50,107 nt of DNA, taken from Chrysophaeum taylorii. Taxonomy: Eukaryota; Sar; Pelagophyceae; Pelagomonadales; Pelagomonadaceae. Below, in pieces: positions 9,507-18,288 of this stretch (position 1 is its first letter; each line of letters begins with the position of its first letter). The stretch is taken from positions 1-50,107 of the forward strand of contig JAQMWT010000326.1 of NCBI GenBank assembly GCA_029834535.1, given 5' to 3'. The position numbers and the translations under genes were made by a program. Below the pieces are notes generated by a model. The model was not told where the DNA came from, did no database searches, and saw only the letters and a program-made list of their open reading frames with translations.

Positions 9507-10725
9507 TGCCCGCTCTTTCGAAACTCAGCTTCCGCAGCTAGGAAGGCCACCAGAGCCAAGCCGAAGGTGGCGAAGCGCCCCAAGGCACGGAAGGAGCCTG
9601 GGCGGGCCCCTATGACAGCCCGGGAGAAGCGGCAGCGAGAAAAAAAGGCTCCGAAGCGAGTTTTCAACAAGATAACGGCTGCGTTGGACGAGGAAAAGAA
9701 ACGCCAGCAGCAGAAAGCCTTCGCGGAGGCCTTAGCGTATTGCGAGAAGGAAGGAGTAGGGGCCAAGAAGTGCATGACTGACCACCCAGAGTGGATTGAG
9801 CTCATCACCTGGAGACAGCTCGACGATAGACTGAAGGAGCGTGCTTTGTTTGATGAAAGAGCCGCGACGCACACTCGCTCGGACCGGATGTCGCTCACGC
9901 CGAAGGAGGAGCAGGCGCCTGTGAAATGGATTGTTGAGAGCAACAAGGCCCGCGCCGCGCCAAGCTGCGAAGAGATTTGAGTCAAAGTGCGCCATGTTTT
10001 ACTCAATCGTCGACTTCAGAACCGGCGCGGCGGACGCAAGAAAGCCCCGTTCAACAACGCCAACTACAAACTTGTGTGCGGCCATTCGCCCTCGGTAGAA
10101 TTATTCATAGGTTTCTTCGCCCGCAACTCGCACCGGATCAGCACGAAGATCAAGCAAAATAATCGATGCGAAGCGTGCCGCCGTGAACTGCGACGAGATG
10201 GTCGAGGAATACTTTGCGGGCACCCACGGACTTCGCGCCGAGCTCGAGGCCGCGGGGATTATGGACGAGCACGGCGCCATATCTGACCCCCGCCTTGTCC
10301 TGAACCTCGACGAGACGCCCCAGTTCGTGGACTACGCCGACAACAAAGGGAACGCCAAGACCAAGTTTGGGGCCGGCAAGAGTGACGTCTGCTGCGCTGA
10401 GGCCTATGACTACCGCGAGTGCAACACTGCCATGATGTGCTGGGGCCTGTGCGGGCCGCGATGGACGCGGCTGTCTCGGCATGCTTCGAGGCGTGGCAGC
10501 GCTGCAAGGACGGCTGCGTCTGCGGCCTTGACAACGGCGCCGTGTGCGACGCCAGCAAACTCAAGTACTGCGAGATCTGCAGGGACCTCAAATGGAAGCG
10601 GTGCAGTAAGAAGGCGTGCAAAAAGGCGCTGGAGGATCTTGCATTTGCCGTGCCGGATGATGCTGATGCTGAAGATGAAGATGAGGAGGACAGCAACGCC
10701 GAATTCGAGCGCGGCGAGGGGCTTA
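9507..10725 (+). pseudogene. DDE-superfamily transposase, decayed, with C-terminal Cys-rich segment
   Basis: 9567-9980 encodes a basic N-terminus and an MTAREKRQREKKAP stretch. 9987-10160 (another frame) encodes a helix-rich segment ending HRISTKIKQN, like the end of a transposase DNA-binding region. 10183-10440 encodes DPRLVLNLDETPQFVDY, the LDET block typical of DDE_1-type transposases, in which the Asp is catalytic. The rest of the catalytic domain is deleted. 10450-10720 encodes a Cys-rich tail (CVCGLDNGAVCDAS, CEICRDLKWKRC) and a long acidic run. It would excise and re-insert its own DNA if intact; two frameshifts and the internal deletion make it inactive. The gene is cut at about 10725 by the 3' end of Gypsy A. 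No TIRs were found. Confidence 0.6.
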
Positions 10726-12410
10726 GTAGGATCAAAAACACGAGGATCATCGTGCGGTCCCAAATCGGTATAGTAGTGAAGCGCAACTGTATCATTGTCG
10801 TGATCATATTCTTCATAGACTTCGGCAACGTAGATCCGCTTCTTCCGCGCGTTGGATCGTCCTTTAAACCTGAAAATCGCGAACTTGCCATGTTTGAAAC
10901 GGTCGCGGCCTGAAGGTAAATGCAGAGGGGCTGAAGAAGTGTCGATGGTTGGCACTTTCAAAGGCACAATCTGTTTTACAGATACGACAACCGACTCAGC
11001 ATCATCGTCGTTGACATCCCGACTTTCGTAAACGACGGGAGAGATCTTTCTGGTAACTATGTAAGGCCTGCGCCAAATGGGCCGTAGTCTGTGGCGCGTC
11101 TTAGGCACGAAACGCAGAACATAATCACTTGGGGGAAACTGGATGTCGATTTGGTGGGCATCATAGCTGAGTTTCTGGCTCTCCTGTGCTTTTTGGTGAG
11201 CTCGTGTAACGAGTCGACTATAAAATTCAAACTTGTTCTTAAAGTCCATCAAAATCTGCTGACGCGATTGCGGTAGATCACGCTGTTCACTCAAAAGATT
11301 GTAATCGGGTGGTAACAGGGGTTGCTTGCCAGTACGCATCATGAAAGGTGAAATCTTCGTTCCCGGAATGTACATCCTATTGTACATGAATGCGACATAT
11401 GGGAGGAAATTCGACCAATCTGGCTGACGCTGTTCATCGATCGCAGCTCTCAAGAAGGCTATGATAAATCGGTTGACACGTTCAGTGTGGTTACTCTGAG
11501 GGTGATACGGAAGAGTAGTACGATAACGTGCGTTGAATTGACGAACAAACGTGCGAAATAACCTGTTCGCGAACTCATTTCCATTATCCGTGACTATGCA
11601 CCATTGAAGACATCCCTCAAGTAAAATCTTGTCCACAAACGCGTTAAAAATTGAATAATCATGCTTGGTGTTGATCAGAGCCAATTTCAAGAAATGCGAC
11701 GCTGCATCGTACATCGCGAGTATGTACGTGTACAGGTCAGCGCCTCGCAGAGGCCCAATCAGATCCATACCTAGGACATAGCAATCTCCGACGCGATTCG
11801 GTTGACAGAGCGAGCGATGACGCTTAGGCATGGTGGATCGAATCTTCTGGCAAATAACGCAAGCATTGATGAGCTCATTAACTGACGATGAGACGTTTGG
11901 CCACCAATACCGTTCTAAGATTCGATTCGCTGTGGAGTCTCGTCCTACATGGCCTCCGAACAATCCTCGGTGATGCATGGCGATTACACGCTTTCGCATC
12001 GACTGAAGGACCACAATAAGGCGTTGAGAATCCGAATCATCGACCTTATACGACACGCTGTTATCAACTTCATACGGTACGGATGACTGTTCGCCTCGAT
12101 CTTTCTGCTCAGAATCCAGATTTCGTCTGATTCGCTTGCATGTGTCATCTTCAGCTTGTTCTTTCGCTATCTCATCGAGAGTGATCTCATCCTCCGCTTG
12201 ATCCGCAAAAGGGAGACGTTCGACGGAGTCAACTGGCTCAGATTCGTACGAGAATTGAGGCGGTTGTACGTTCTGTCGCGTACTAACTGCTGCCATAGCT
12301 GCGGTGGGTCCGCTGTCCGTCGGTATAGGCATCGTCACCGAAGAGAAGGTAAAACAAGCTGTGCCAAGTGCATCGGTGGGGATTTCTTGGAAAATCAAAA
12401 AAAGCTTCAT
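10726..12410 (-). CDS. Ty3/Gypsy integrase (Gypsy A), all catalytic blocks present, with C-terminal SH3-like extension
   Basis: Integrase joins element cDNA to host DNA. Visible are the HHCC zinc finger (HHRGLFGGHVG to ACVICQ), the catalytic triad as GMDLIGP, VTDNGNEF and TERVNR, and a GPY-like region (LRPIWRRPYIV). Beyond it, about residues 500-570, GKFAIFRFKGRS then YVAEVYEEYD and VALHYYTDLG looks like a small SH3/Tudor-type beta barrel, a position where chromoviruses carry a chromodomain. That last assignment is inference. The N-terminus is joined to RNase H by a frameshift around 12300-12390. The annotated frame continues past 10726 into unrelated transposon DNA, so the native C-terminus is lost. 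Confidence 0.85.
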
Positions 12411-12830
12411 TGATCGGTTCCCCGTCTTCGTCTTTCTCGATCAACTTGTCGATAGGGTTGCGCGACAGACAATCCGGGATACGCATGCCAGGGGAATTTC
12501 CAGGCTTGTATCCGAGCTCCCGGTCGAACGCAGCAAGCCGCATAGCCCATCACGCTAACTGTCCAGACGCATGATTCGAATCCCGAAGAAACGTTAAATT
12601 ACGTGATCCGTCTCTAATTTCGTCTGATGACCTTCGATATAAAACCGGAAATTTTCCAAGAGCGGAGAGTACTGCGAGGAGTTCCAAGCACCGAGGATCA
12701 TACTTCCTCATCGACTTAGGCACAGTTCGACTCCAGTACTCAACAACTCTCTCTTCTATTCTTTCTCTTCCATCGTCGTCAACGACGGGCACCTTTTGAA
12801 ATAGGTAAGCACCCAACCCATGCGCGGAAG
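12283..12830 (-). pseudogene. RNase H domain of Gypsy A
   Basis: It degrades the RNA strand during reverse transcription. From 12816 the frame reads MGAYLFQ, EERVVEYWSR, then CLELLAV (catalytic Glu), SRNLTFLR and, after one stop, WAMRLAAFDRELGYKPG. The homologous Gypsy B domain (35029-35553) has ARWAMRLAIFD where this copy has A-stop-WAMRL, so the TGA at 12550-12552 replaced an Arg CGA codon. A frameshift near 12840 separates it from the RT, and another near 12300 from the integrase. The third catalytic block (TDHRNLTF in Gypsy B) is changed to GSRNLTF. Confidence 0.75.
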
Positions 12831-14291
12831 CATCGGTTCGAAGTAGAAAGGCAACGAGTAGTCAGGATGGCAGACACCCTTCGAAGTGACAATAGCCCCG
12901 ATGATGGCATCCCAAGCTTCCTGGCACTCTTTCGTCCACTTGAATTTCACGTCCGGCAACGTCAGTTGTCTTAATGGCTCTGCAATCTTCGCAAAATTCC
13001 TTACATAACGCCGGCAAAAACTCCCCATTCCAAGGAAAGACCGCACTTGCTTCTTTGGGTCAGCATGCGACAAAGCGCCAGGAATTGGCATGTGTCTGAT
13101 GGCTTCTAAAGACCTCGGTGATGGAAGAAGTCCGTTCGGGGTGGATAAATGATCCAAAAACTCAATGACTTCTTGCGTGAAGTGGATCTTCTTGATATTG
13201 GCGCTGTACCCTTTCAAGGCAAGATGTGGAAAAACTTGCACAGGGCACTGCAAGTAATTCTTTGTATCAGCGTGACCGGCGAGAATATCGTCGATATATG
13301 CCACGAGATCACGATATAGCCATTTCGACAAGTCAGTGTTTAGCTGCCTACAAAACAAACTTCCGGCTGGTTTGACTCCCAAAGGTAGACGCATGTGGCT
13401 GTACGCTCCCAGAGGACTAGTGAAGGTTACCACATCTTGTGCATCTAGCGACAATCGTAAATTGTGATAGCCCCAACGAATATCCAAACTGGAACGACAT
13501 AACTTGTCGATGAGAAACATCAACGCGTCAGCCATGCTCACACTCGGCCAGCCATCATCCTTGAGCAATGCATTGAGGCGCCGTAGGTCGACAGCTACCC
13601 TGTAAGCATTGGAAGTGCCAGGCTCAGCACCTTTCTTAGGCAACATCAAAATAGGGAAACCCCATGGAGAATTCGCGGGACGAATAACCCTGTCTCGGGT
13701 CCATTCTTCAATCTGCGTCCGCAAGCATTCAGTCTTTTCTTTCGACAACCGATATGGCGAGAGTTTGACGTGAGTCGGCTTCTCTTCTTTTAACCGGAGC
13801 GTCAATTCAGGTGAATCAACAGGTCACATCACATCATCGAAAAATGCCCACGAATACGAGATTACATGCTTCATCATCAGCTTCTCGTCATCATCTAAAG
13901 CAGGATGCTCTGTAATACCCAACTCAGTCATCACCTCTTAGACCTGAGCGACGGTCGGAGGGATGACCTGCATGCTCTCCTGTTCCGCTAAATGAGGTGG
14001 CATCACCGGTAAAGGTTGACCATGTTCGTCGTGTGGCACGTCCGCCCACGGAACGTCGTACTTATTAAAATACGCAGGTCGCTCCTTCGCGGCGCCTTCT
14101 TTTTCAGCAGTTGTGGAAGGCTGGTTGTTGGCTTGGTTGCTCTGCATAACAGCAGTGGCGACGGTGCCCCCTGCGAAAGATTGAGCCGCCCCAGGCGATG
14201 TAACCGAAGGGGGTGGTGGGGTGGTGGTGGCAGCAGCTGATGGTGCAGGACTCGCAGGAGAATAGAGTTCATCGGGCGAGATCCATGACAC
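12756..14291 (-). pseudogene. Reverse transcriptase of Gypsy A with N-terminal linker
   Basis: 14291-13938 is a P/A/T-rich linker ending FNKYDVPWADVPHDEHG, matching EKFDVPWEDAPCDADG of Gypsy B. The RT core runs from 13805: RVIRPANSPWGFPILMLPKKG (finger region), RVAVDLRRLN, LDIRWGYHNLRL, SPLGAYSHMRLPLGVK and YIDD at about 13287-13298 (catalytic YxDD), then the thumb SFLGMGSFCRRYVRNF. It copies RNA into DNA. The frame is interrupted by stops at 13938-13940 and 13823-13825. The latter is TGA where Gypsy B has the Arg of IMRPVDSP, consistent with CGA to TGA. The catalytic core from 13805 to about 12840 is open. Confidence 0.85.
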
Positions 14292-14342
14292 ACCTCGAGT
14301 GGCAGGGTCGAGCGTTGGAATGCGCGACTCGACAGCAAAGGG

Positions 14343-14837
14343 TTAAAACCGTAGAATATGGTGATCGGGTTGGGCTATCGTAGTCGTCGCAATATTCCGC
14401 AACTTACCCAAATTTCGAAGTGAAGGGTCAAACGAATTGTGCCCTGCTAGCGCGATCCGCGTCATAGTCGCGGGTGGCACCATACTGCCAAGCATCTTCA
14501 TAGCTGCTGTCTCTGATACTTTCTCGCCCCATTGCCACGTAGCAGGAACGGCCATAATTTCCTGGTGTGTCTACAACGTGAGTGGACGGGTGTTCGAGAA
14601 ATGAGGTCCCATCTGCAATTTGTTGCGCGTCACTGTGAAGGCAGGGCCTATAGCCGGGCGCGTTGATGAGAAACTATTCACTATAATGAGCGGGTGGCCG
14701 CCAAAAAATCCAAACGCTGGCCCAACACGGTCCCGTAAATTCGGTGGTACACGCGATAATAACGGCAGTTCCAAGCGAACATTGCAAGCAAGTAGGCGCG
14801 TGCGCGAGCACAGCAACTCTGGTGTCTTAACTACTAA
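14343..14837 (-). pseudogene. C-terminal half of the Gypsy A C5-MTase (motifs VIII-X)
   Basis: Read leftward from 14835: CSRTRLLACN (motif VIII, Arg-rich), a target-recognition-like segment, AFTVTRNKLQ, then RPLTL-stop-THQEIMAVP (motif IX) and LGSMVPPATMTRIALA (motif X, normally GNxVPP). Gypsy B has the matching blocks CRARLLVSS, AYTVTRVPL, TLTMTAELLAMP and LASVVPPDTLAILALD. The frame is open except for TAG at 14571-14573 and TAA at 14343-14345. This half is separated from motifs I-VI by the insertion at about 14838-15880. Motif X brings the S-adenosylmethionine site together in this family, so the insertion abolishes activity. Confidence 0.75.
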
Positions 14838-14842
14838 TCGAC

Positions 14843-14883
14843 AGATGTTTGTCTGTCTGTTTGTCTGTCTGTCTGTTTGTTTG
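14843..14883. repeat. (TGTC/TGTT)n microsatellite
   Basis: About 40 bases of GTCTGTCTGTTTGT-type tetranucleotide repeat at the left edge of the insertion in the Gypsy A MTase. Confidence 0.9.
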
Positions 14884-14928
14884 TCCCTCGATTTAGGGTA
14901 AGGATCAGGTAGGCACGCGAGCCACGCA

Positions 14929-15480
14929 GTGATCCTCCAAGCCGTCTACAGCGACCTCGCAGACTGTTTCCACGACCCGCGGCGGCTCTTTCAGCGCGCC
15001 ATTCTCACGCCCCGTCGAAACGATGTTGTCGATGCTGACAACGCGCGCATGACCGCGGCCTTTTTTTCCCGGAGACGAGGCGTCGGAGTTCTTTTCGGCT
15101 GACTAGGCTGGGTCGGAAGACGACGCCTCGCTCTCAAGAGTCGAGTTTTGAACTCCCTGACAACCAACGGCATGCTGACTTTGATCGCGAGCTTAAAGTC
15201 TTCGCAACCTCGACCCGTCGCACGGCCACTGCAACGGTACCAGATACATGATCGATCGTGTCGTTGTCACCGAGGCTCCTCCAACCTGTATCCCGTAAGG
15301 CCCGCCGACGCCAAACGATCACCAAGAGCTAGGGCCAGACGCCCCGCGAGGTCGGCGTCCTCTTGGCGAAGCCCGTCTTCTGCCACGTCCAGCTCTACGT
15401 GGCTCTCTGTCGATCGGCAACCCCGAGGATATCCTCTTCTGAGTCGACGACTCCACCCTACCCCACACGTGCTGCGCAAT
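14929..15480 (+). pseudogene. Helitron (PIF1-type) helicase, C-terminal fragment
   Basis: Successive plus-strand frames give VYSDLADCF, FQRAILTPRRNDVVDADN, FPGDEASEFFSAD, VEFLNSLTTNG, LRNLDPSHGHCNGTRY and GQTPREVGVLLAKPVF then VQLYVALCRS. These match, in order, the C-terminal third of Helitron Rep-helicase proteins (RAIL.P.N, FPG....SAD, FLNSL.P.G, LRNLDP..G.CNGTR, KSQGQT, QLYVALSR). The PIF1-like helicase unwinds DNA during rolling-circle transposition. It is broken by frameshifts, a TAG in FSAD-stop-AGSEDD and a TAG in place of the Gln of KSQGQT. The Rep nuclease part and the front of the helicase are absent. Confidence 0.8.
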
Positions 15481-15518
15481 ACCGATAAGCCCCCTCCCGG
15501 CGTCTACACGCGCACGGT

Positions 15519-15870
15519 AGGTGAACTTACTGGGACCAGGTGAACTTACTGGGGTTTGAGATTGGGACTAGGTGAACTAAGTGACCAGGTGAACTTACTG
15601 GGACCAAGTGAACTTACAGGGGTTTTTATAGTGAACGCAAAGGCTAGCGGCGTGTACGGATAAAAGCGGCTTAGATTGGCGGAGGTGAGAGCGACGAGCT
15701 CGAAGGAGAGTGGGGTGAGTGGGTGTGAGCACGAGTGGGTTTACGCCGAACTTACTGGGGTTAGAGATTGGGACTAGGTGAACTTACTGACCAGGTGAAC
15801 TTACTGGGACCAGGTGAACTTACTGGGGTTAGAGATTGGGACTAGGTGAACTTACTGGCCTGCACTTGTA
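15519..15870 (+). repeat. Minisatellite of GGTGAACTTACTGGGACCA units
   Basis: Repeated imperfect units GGTGAACTTACTGGGACC and TTAGAGATTGGGACTA are arranged in two clusters (15519-15620 and about 15745-15868) around a copy of the 80-bp R3 repeat. The array ends GGCCTGCACTTG, as does the small block at 2511-2580, which suggests a mobile unit with a fixed right end. Confidence 0.85.
15628..15712 (+). repeat. R3 dispersed repeat, copy 1
   Basis: About 80 bp related to copies at 18384 and 21667: AAAGGCTAGCG, GCGGCTTAGATTGGCGG and GGTGAGAGCG are shared. This copy is the most diverged. No coding potential is seen. Confidence 0.7.
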
Positions 15871-16607
15871 ATACTATAAAAATCGACAATGCGCGGCACA
15901 TAAAATTTGTGATGCACGAAAGGGATCACTGATGGTTCCTGCTCGAGCGTGCATCGTCCAATTACACAAGGTGCGTTGCGGAAATGGCGCAGGATCCAAG
16001 AAGTAATAATAGCGCCCTTGCGTGCGTCCCTGTAGTGCAAATTGGCAGTCGACCCATAGATACACGGCGGACTTGCGTGAAAATAAGAGTGCTTCCAAAA
16101 ATCTGAATGTAAATACGACAACACCAAGTCGTATGTACGACGATGAGATTTCCCCGACTCGTGCAAAACATAGGGAATCTTAAGAAAATTAAGCTCGAAG
16201 GTGGCTCGGGCTTGGGGACAAGCATCCAACGCCAAGACAATGCGAAACGAACTGCCATATAGCTCATTGCATCGCCGGATACCCATCGTTGATCATCCAG
16301 CGCCAGCAAAATAGACGACGACAAAGGTGTAGGTGATGGGTATCCAAACCAAGGAGGCGTGCTTAGATAGCAGCTCCTGAGTACTCGCCTCCATCTCCAT
16401 TTCTGGTGTTTTTTTTTTCACTTCTTCATCTGGAGGTGGCTCAGGGGGAGGTCTGTCACTCAAGACATCCTCCTCGACTTCATTCTCGTCAACAGCAGCC
16501 ATGAGAGTCGCATGACAAACGTCCTCAGTGGCCTCTAGCTGCATGTCGACACATCCTTCATGGGGCATGGCCTCGCCTTCCACCTTACGCTGCAACTGCA
16601 TAACCAC
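15852..16607 (-). pseudogene. N-terminal half of the Gypsy A C5-MTase (motifs I-VI)
   Basis: An acidic, P/E-rich spacer (LSDRPPPEPPPDEE) leads to WIPITYTFVVVYFAGAG-stop-STMGIRRCNEL, the motif I glycine loop of a C5-MTase. Gypsy B reads FSGAGGSTLGLQRANEL at the same place. The stop TGA (16293-16295) replaces the third Gly codon (GGA) of the loop. Then follow VLALDAC (motif II), HASPPC (motif IV; PPC at 16062-16070, Cys being the nucleophile), and CTLEQEP. There the Glu of motif VI appears as EQ rather than ENV; Gypsy B has WLIEQEA. The frame is otherwise open to VDFYS, where the 1-kb insertion interrupts it. It would methylate cytosine in DNA, perhaps the element's own cDNA; this copy is inactive. 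Confidence 0.8.
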
Positions 16608-17512
16608 GTGTTAACCTCATCCTGGGTCTTGGTGATTTGCTCGGTGAATGGCGAAAACGTGATACGAGTCATACCAACAGTTTCCTTCTTGATCTTAAGT
16701 AGCTCTTCTTCGTTATGATGACGCGCTAAACCAGGGTCCGCATGATGCTGCGGGGTAGGCTTCGGTCGACTTCGCGGTGGCTGATCATCGGTCAGTGCCG
16801 ATACAGCGTCATCCTCTTCGGGCGTAACACGCGTGGCATCCGGAGAGGCTGGCCGTGCCTCTCGAGCATGCGCCCGCGTGGATTCCTCCACCATTCGTCG
16901 AAGTCGATCGTTGTCGATCCGCTGCCGCTCCACTTCTGAGCGTTGTTGCTGCGCGTCGTGGCGGGTGCGCTCAATTTTACGTAGGACTTGTTCGATCTGC
17001 GACTGGCACATCTCGAATCGTTCGATGATGGCCTGCAGAATTCCGGGGTCGGTATCCACTCGAAGATCTGCCGCAGCTCTCGTATTCGCGGATGGTGGCC
17101 TAGGAGGTGCACTCTCCTCTGGTCCACGCATCGCCGTAGTAAGTCCGGGGTCCGTTCGAGATGACTCCGTAGCATTCATCGCACATTCGTAGGGTCGTGC
17201 GTACGGGAACGTCGGCTCACCCGGTCTTGAGGTTGCGTCTGGCGCAACCGTAGCCCCCCCTTCGAAGGCGCGTGGATCCGGAAGGATGACCACGCTTGGG
17301 GGGCTGTCATGGCTATCAGATGATCTTGCCTCTCTTCCGATGCCGCTTTCCTCGGCTTCCGGCCGTTGAAAGGGCGTGCTGAACGGTGTTCTTCCAATAG
17401 ACGCAAATGGAGTCCCTGCACTGAATCGTTGCAGACGCGCCTGTGCGCCCCGAAACCATTGCGGTCGTTCTGTCATTGGCCTTTCTGCCATGACCGCGCT
17501 TTGCCCGGACAA
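16535..17512 (-). CDS. gag: Gag N-terminal region of Gypsy A (325 aa, truncated)
   Basis: An open frame starting MSGQSAVMAERPM. The first 150 residues are disordered, rich in S/P/R. About 155-235 form a charged coiled coil (FEMCQSQIEQVLRKIERTRHDAQQQ). Near the end TRITFSPFTEQITKTQDEVNTWL resembles the start of a Gypsy gag core. The frame then runs out of homology where the gag C-terminus and protease have been deleted and MTase sequence begins in another frame at about 16607. Gag would assemble particles; without its core this copy cannot. It is assigned to gag from its position behind LTR, PBS and leader. Confidence 0.6.
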   Translation of the reverse strand: MSGQSAVMAERPMTERPQWFRGAQARLQRFSAGTPFASIGRTPFSTPFQRPEAEESGIGREARSSDSHDSPPSVVILPDPRAFEGGATVAPDATSRPGEPTFPYARPYECAMNATESSRTDPGLTTAMRGPEESAPPRPPSANTRAAADLRVDTDPGILQAIIERFEMCQSQIEQVLRKIERTRHDAQQQRSEVERQRIDNDRLRRMVEESTRAHAREARPASPDATRVTPEEDDAVSALTDDQPPRSRPKPTPQHHADPGLARHHNEEELLKIKKETVGMTRITFSPFTEQITKTQDEVNTWLCSCSVRWKARPCPMKDVSTCS

Positions 17513-17909
17513 TAGGATTGATCCGAACGCTCACAACTCGCTTGTTGCACTCTTTTTCGTCGGACGACAATTGCCGGCAGCCGACTGACTGCGCGCTGTG
17601 CCGGTGCGCTGGACTCGCGGAGTTTTTGCCTTGCGTGTGAAGGCTATGGACGGCCTCCCCGGTGCTGTCCCTCGCCGTCAGTTAGGTGGTCTGCCTCGCG
17701 CGAGCTAGGTTAGGGCTTACTTGTTTTGCCTAGTCAGGTGTTACGATGTTTGCCTAATTGAGTCGTAGTGACTCCACTCCCCGTTCGATCCGAATCACGT
17801 AAAATGAACTCTGCAGTAGTACCGTGATCCCCTGGATCTTCACCCACAAACGCGTCGGCTTCGCACTCACTCGACCGTTACGAACCGAATCGCCGCCGAC
17901 AAACAGGAG
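17513..17909 (-). other. 5' leader of Gypsy A (non-coding)
   Basis: No gene is seen between gag and the PBS. Segments such as AATCACGTAAA and CGTCGGCTTCGCACTC match the internal part of the TRIM-like element at 25802-26413, showing that the latter derives from this leader. Confidence 0.7.
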
Positions 17910-17938
17910 ATCGATAGTCCGGGAGTTGGACTATCGAT
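17910..17938 (-). promoter_or_regulatory. Conserved hairpin just downstream of the Gypsy A PBS
   Basis: ATCGATAGTCC and GGACTATCGAT form a perfect 11-bp stem around a 7-base loop, directly after the PBS. The TRIM-like element keeps the same stem at 26368-26396 with a 5-base loop. The position fits an RNA dimerisation or packaging signal; that role is inference. Confidence 0.7.
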
Positions 17939-17955
17939 TCCCGTTTCTGATAACA
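17938..17955 (-). other. Primer-binding site of Gypsy A
   Basis: One base after the LTR end, the minus strand reads TGTTATCAGAAACGGGAA; the TRIM copy reads TGGTCTCAGAAACGGGAA. The implied ancestor TGGTATCAG... starts like the initiator tRNA-Met primer site. Confidence 0.7.
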
Positions 17956-17956
17956 C

Positions 17957-18288
17957 TGTAGTGGTTTTCTCAGATACCCGCCCCTCTTGGCCAGGCCAGA
18001 GGCCTCAACAACCCTTTCTCCCAACCCGAACCACGGGTAAAACCACCACACGCCCGATCTCAGCGTAAACACCTCACGCCATCATAAAATTGGACAATCA
18101 AATGAGGGTAATAGCAAGAAGACAGCAAGAAAGCAATACAAATGCCTGGTACATTGGGTTCAATGGAAGCGCAGGTGAGGATGTCAAGATGACACCCCCC
18201 CCCATAATGGCAAGGTCAGTGCCAGGGCAACAACCAGGGTAAGTCAGGTGGCAGGCAGGCAAGTGGGGGGATGGGCGTTACTACCACA
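17957..18288 (-). repeat. 5' LTR of Gypsy A (332 bp)
   Basis: Minus strand: starts TGTGGTAGTAACGCCC and ends ACCACTACA, with TG...CA ends and a short inverted tip (TGTGG/CCACTACA). It matches both LTRs of the element at 25478-26736 over its length, including CTTGTTGTCTTCTTGC-like and GGGGGGTGTCA blocks. It is followed directly by the PBS. The partner LTR is missing. Confidence 0.85.

Larger units (their letters stand above)
14838..15880 (+). mobile_element. 1-kb insertion splitting the Gypsy A MTase (Helitron-derived?)
   Basis: The MTase runs up to about 15880 on one side and resumes near 14837 on the other, so this block is an insertion. It holds a GTCTGTCTGTTT microsatellite, a plus-strand Helitron helicase C-terminus and a minisatellite. 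AATCGACA occurs at both edges (14836-14843 and 15881-15888) and could be an 8-bp target duplication. Alternatively the insert starts with TC at 14838 and ends with CTTG before T at 15870, close to the Helitron rule (TC ... CTRR, inserted between A and T). The two readings cannot be separated here. Confidence 0.55.
10726..18288 (-). mobile_element. Ty3/Gypsy family A carrying a C5-MTase; 3' LTR missing
   Basis: Minus-strand order: LTR (18288-17957), PBS (17955), leader, gag N-terminus (17512-16535), MTase N-half (16607-15852), 1-kb insertion, MTase C-half (14835-14440), RT (14291-12756), RNase H (12816-12283), integrase (12410-10726). RT before integrase is the Gypsy order. Gag C-terminus and protease are deleted; Gypsy B has them between gag and MTase. 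The 3' LTR is absent because the element ends inside a DDE transposon at about 10725. From the MTase to the RT core the reading frame is continuous apart from the insertion, single stops and a one-base shift at the insertion site, so the decay is moderate. Confidence 0.85.

Noticed and set aside
17500..17900. tRNA or structured RNA gene in the Gypsy A leader
   Set aside because: No cloverleaf found; the only strong structure is the post-PBS hairpin.
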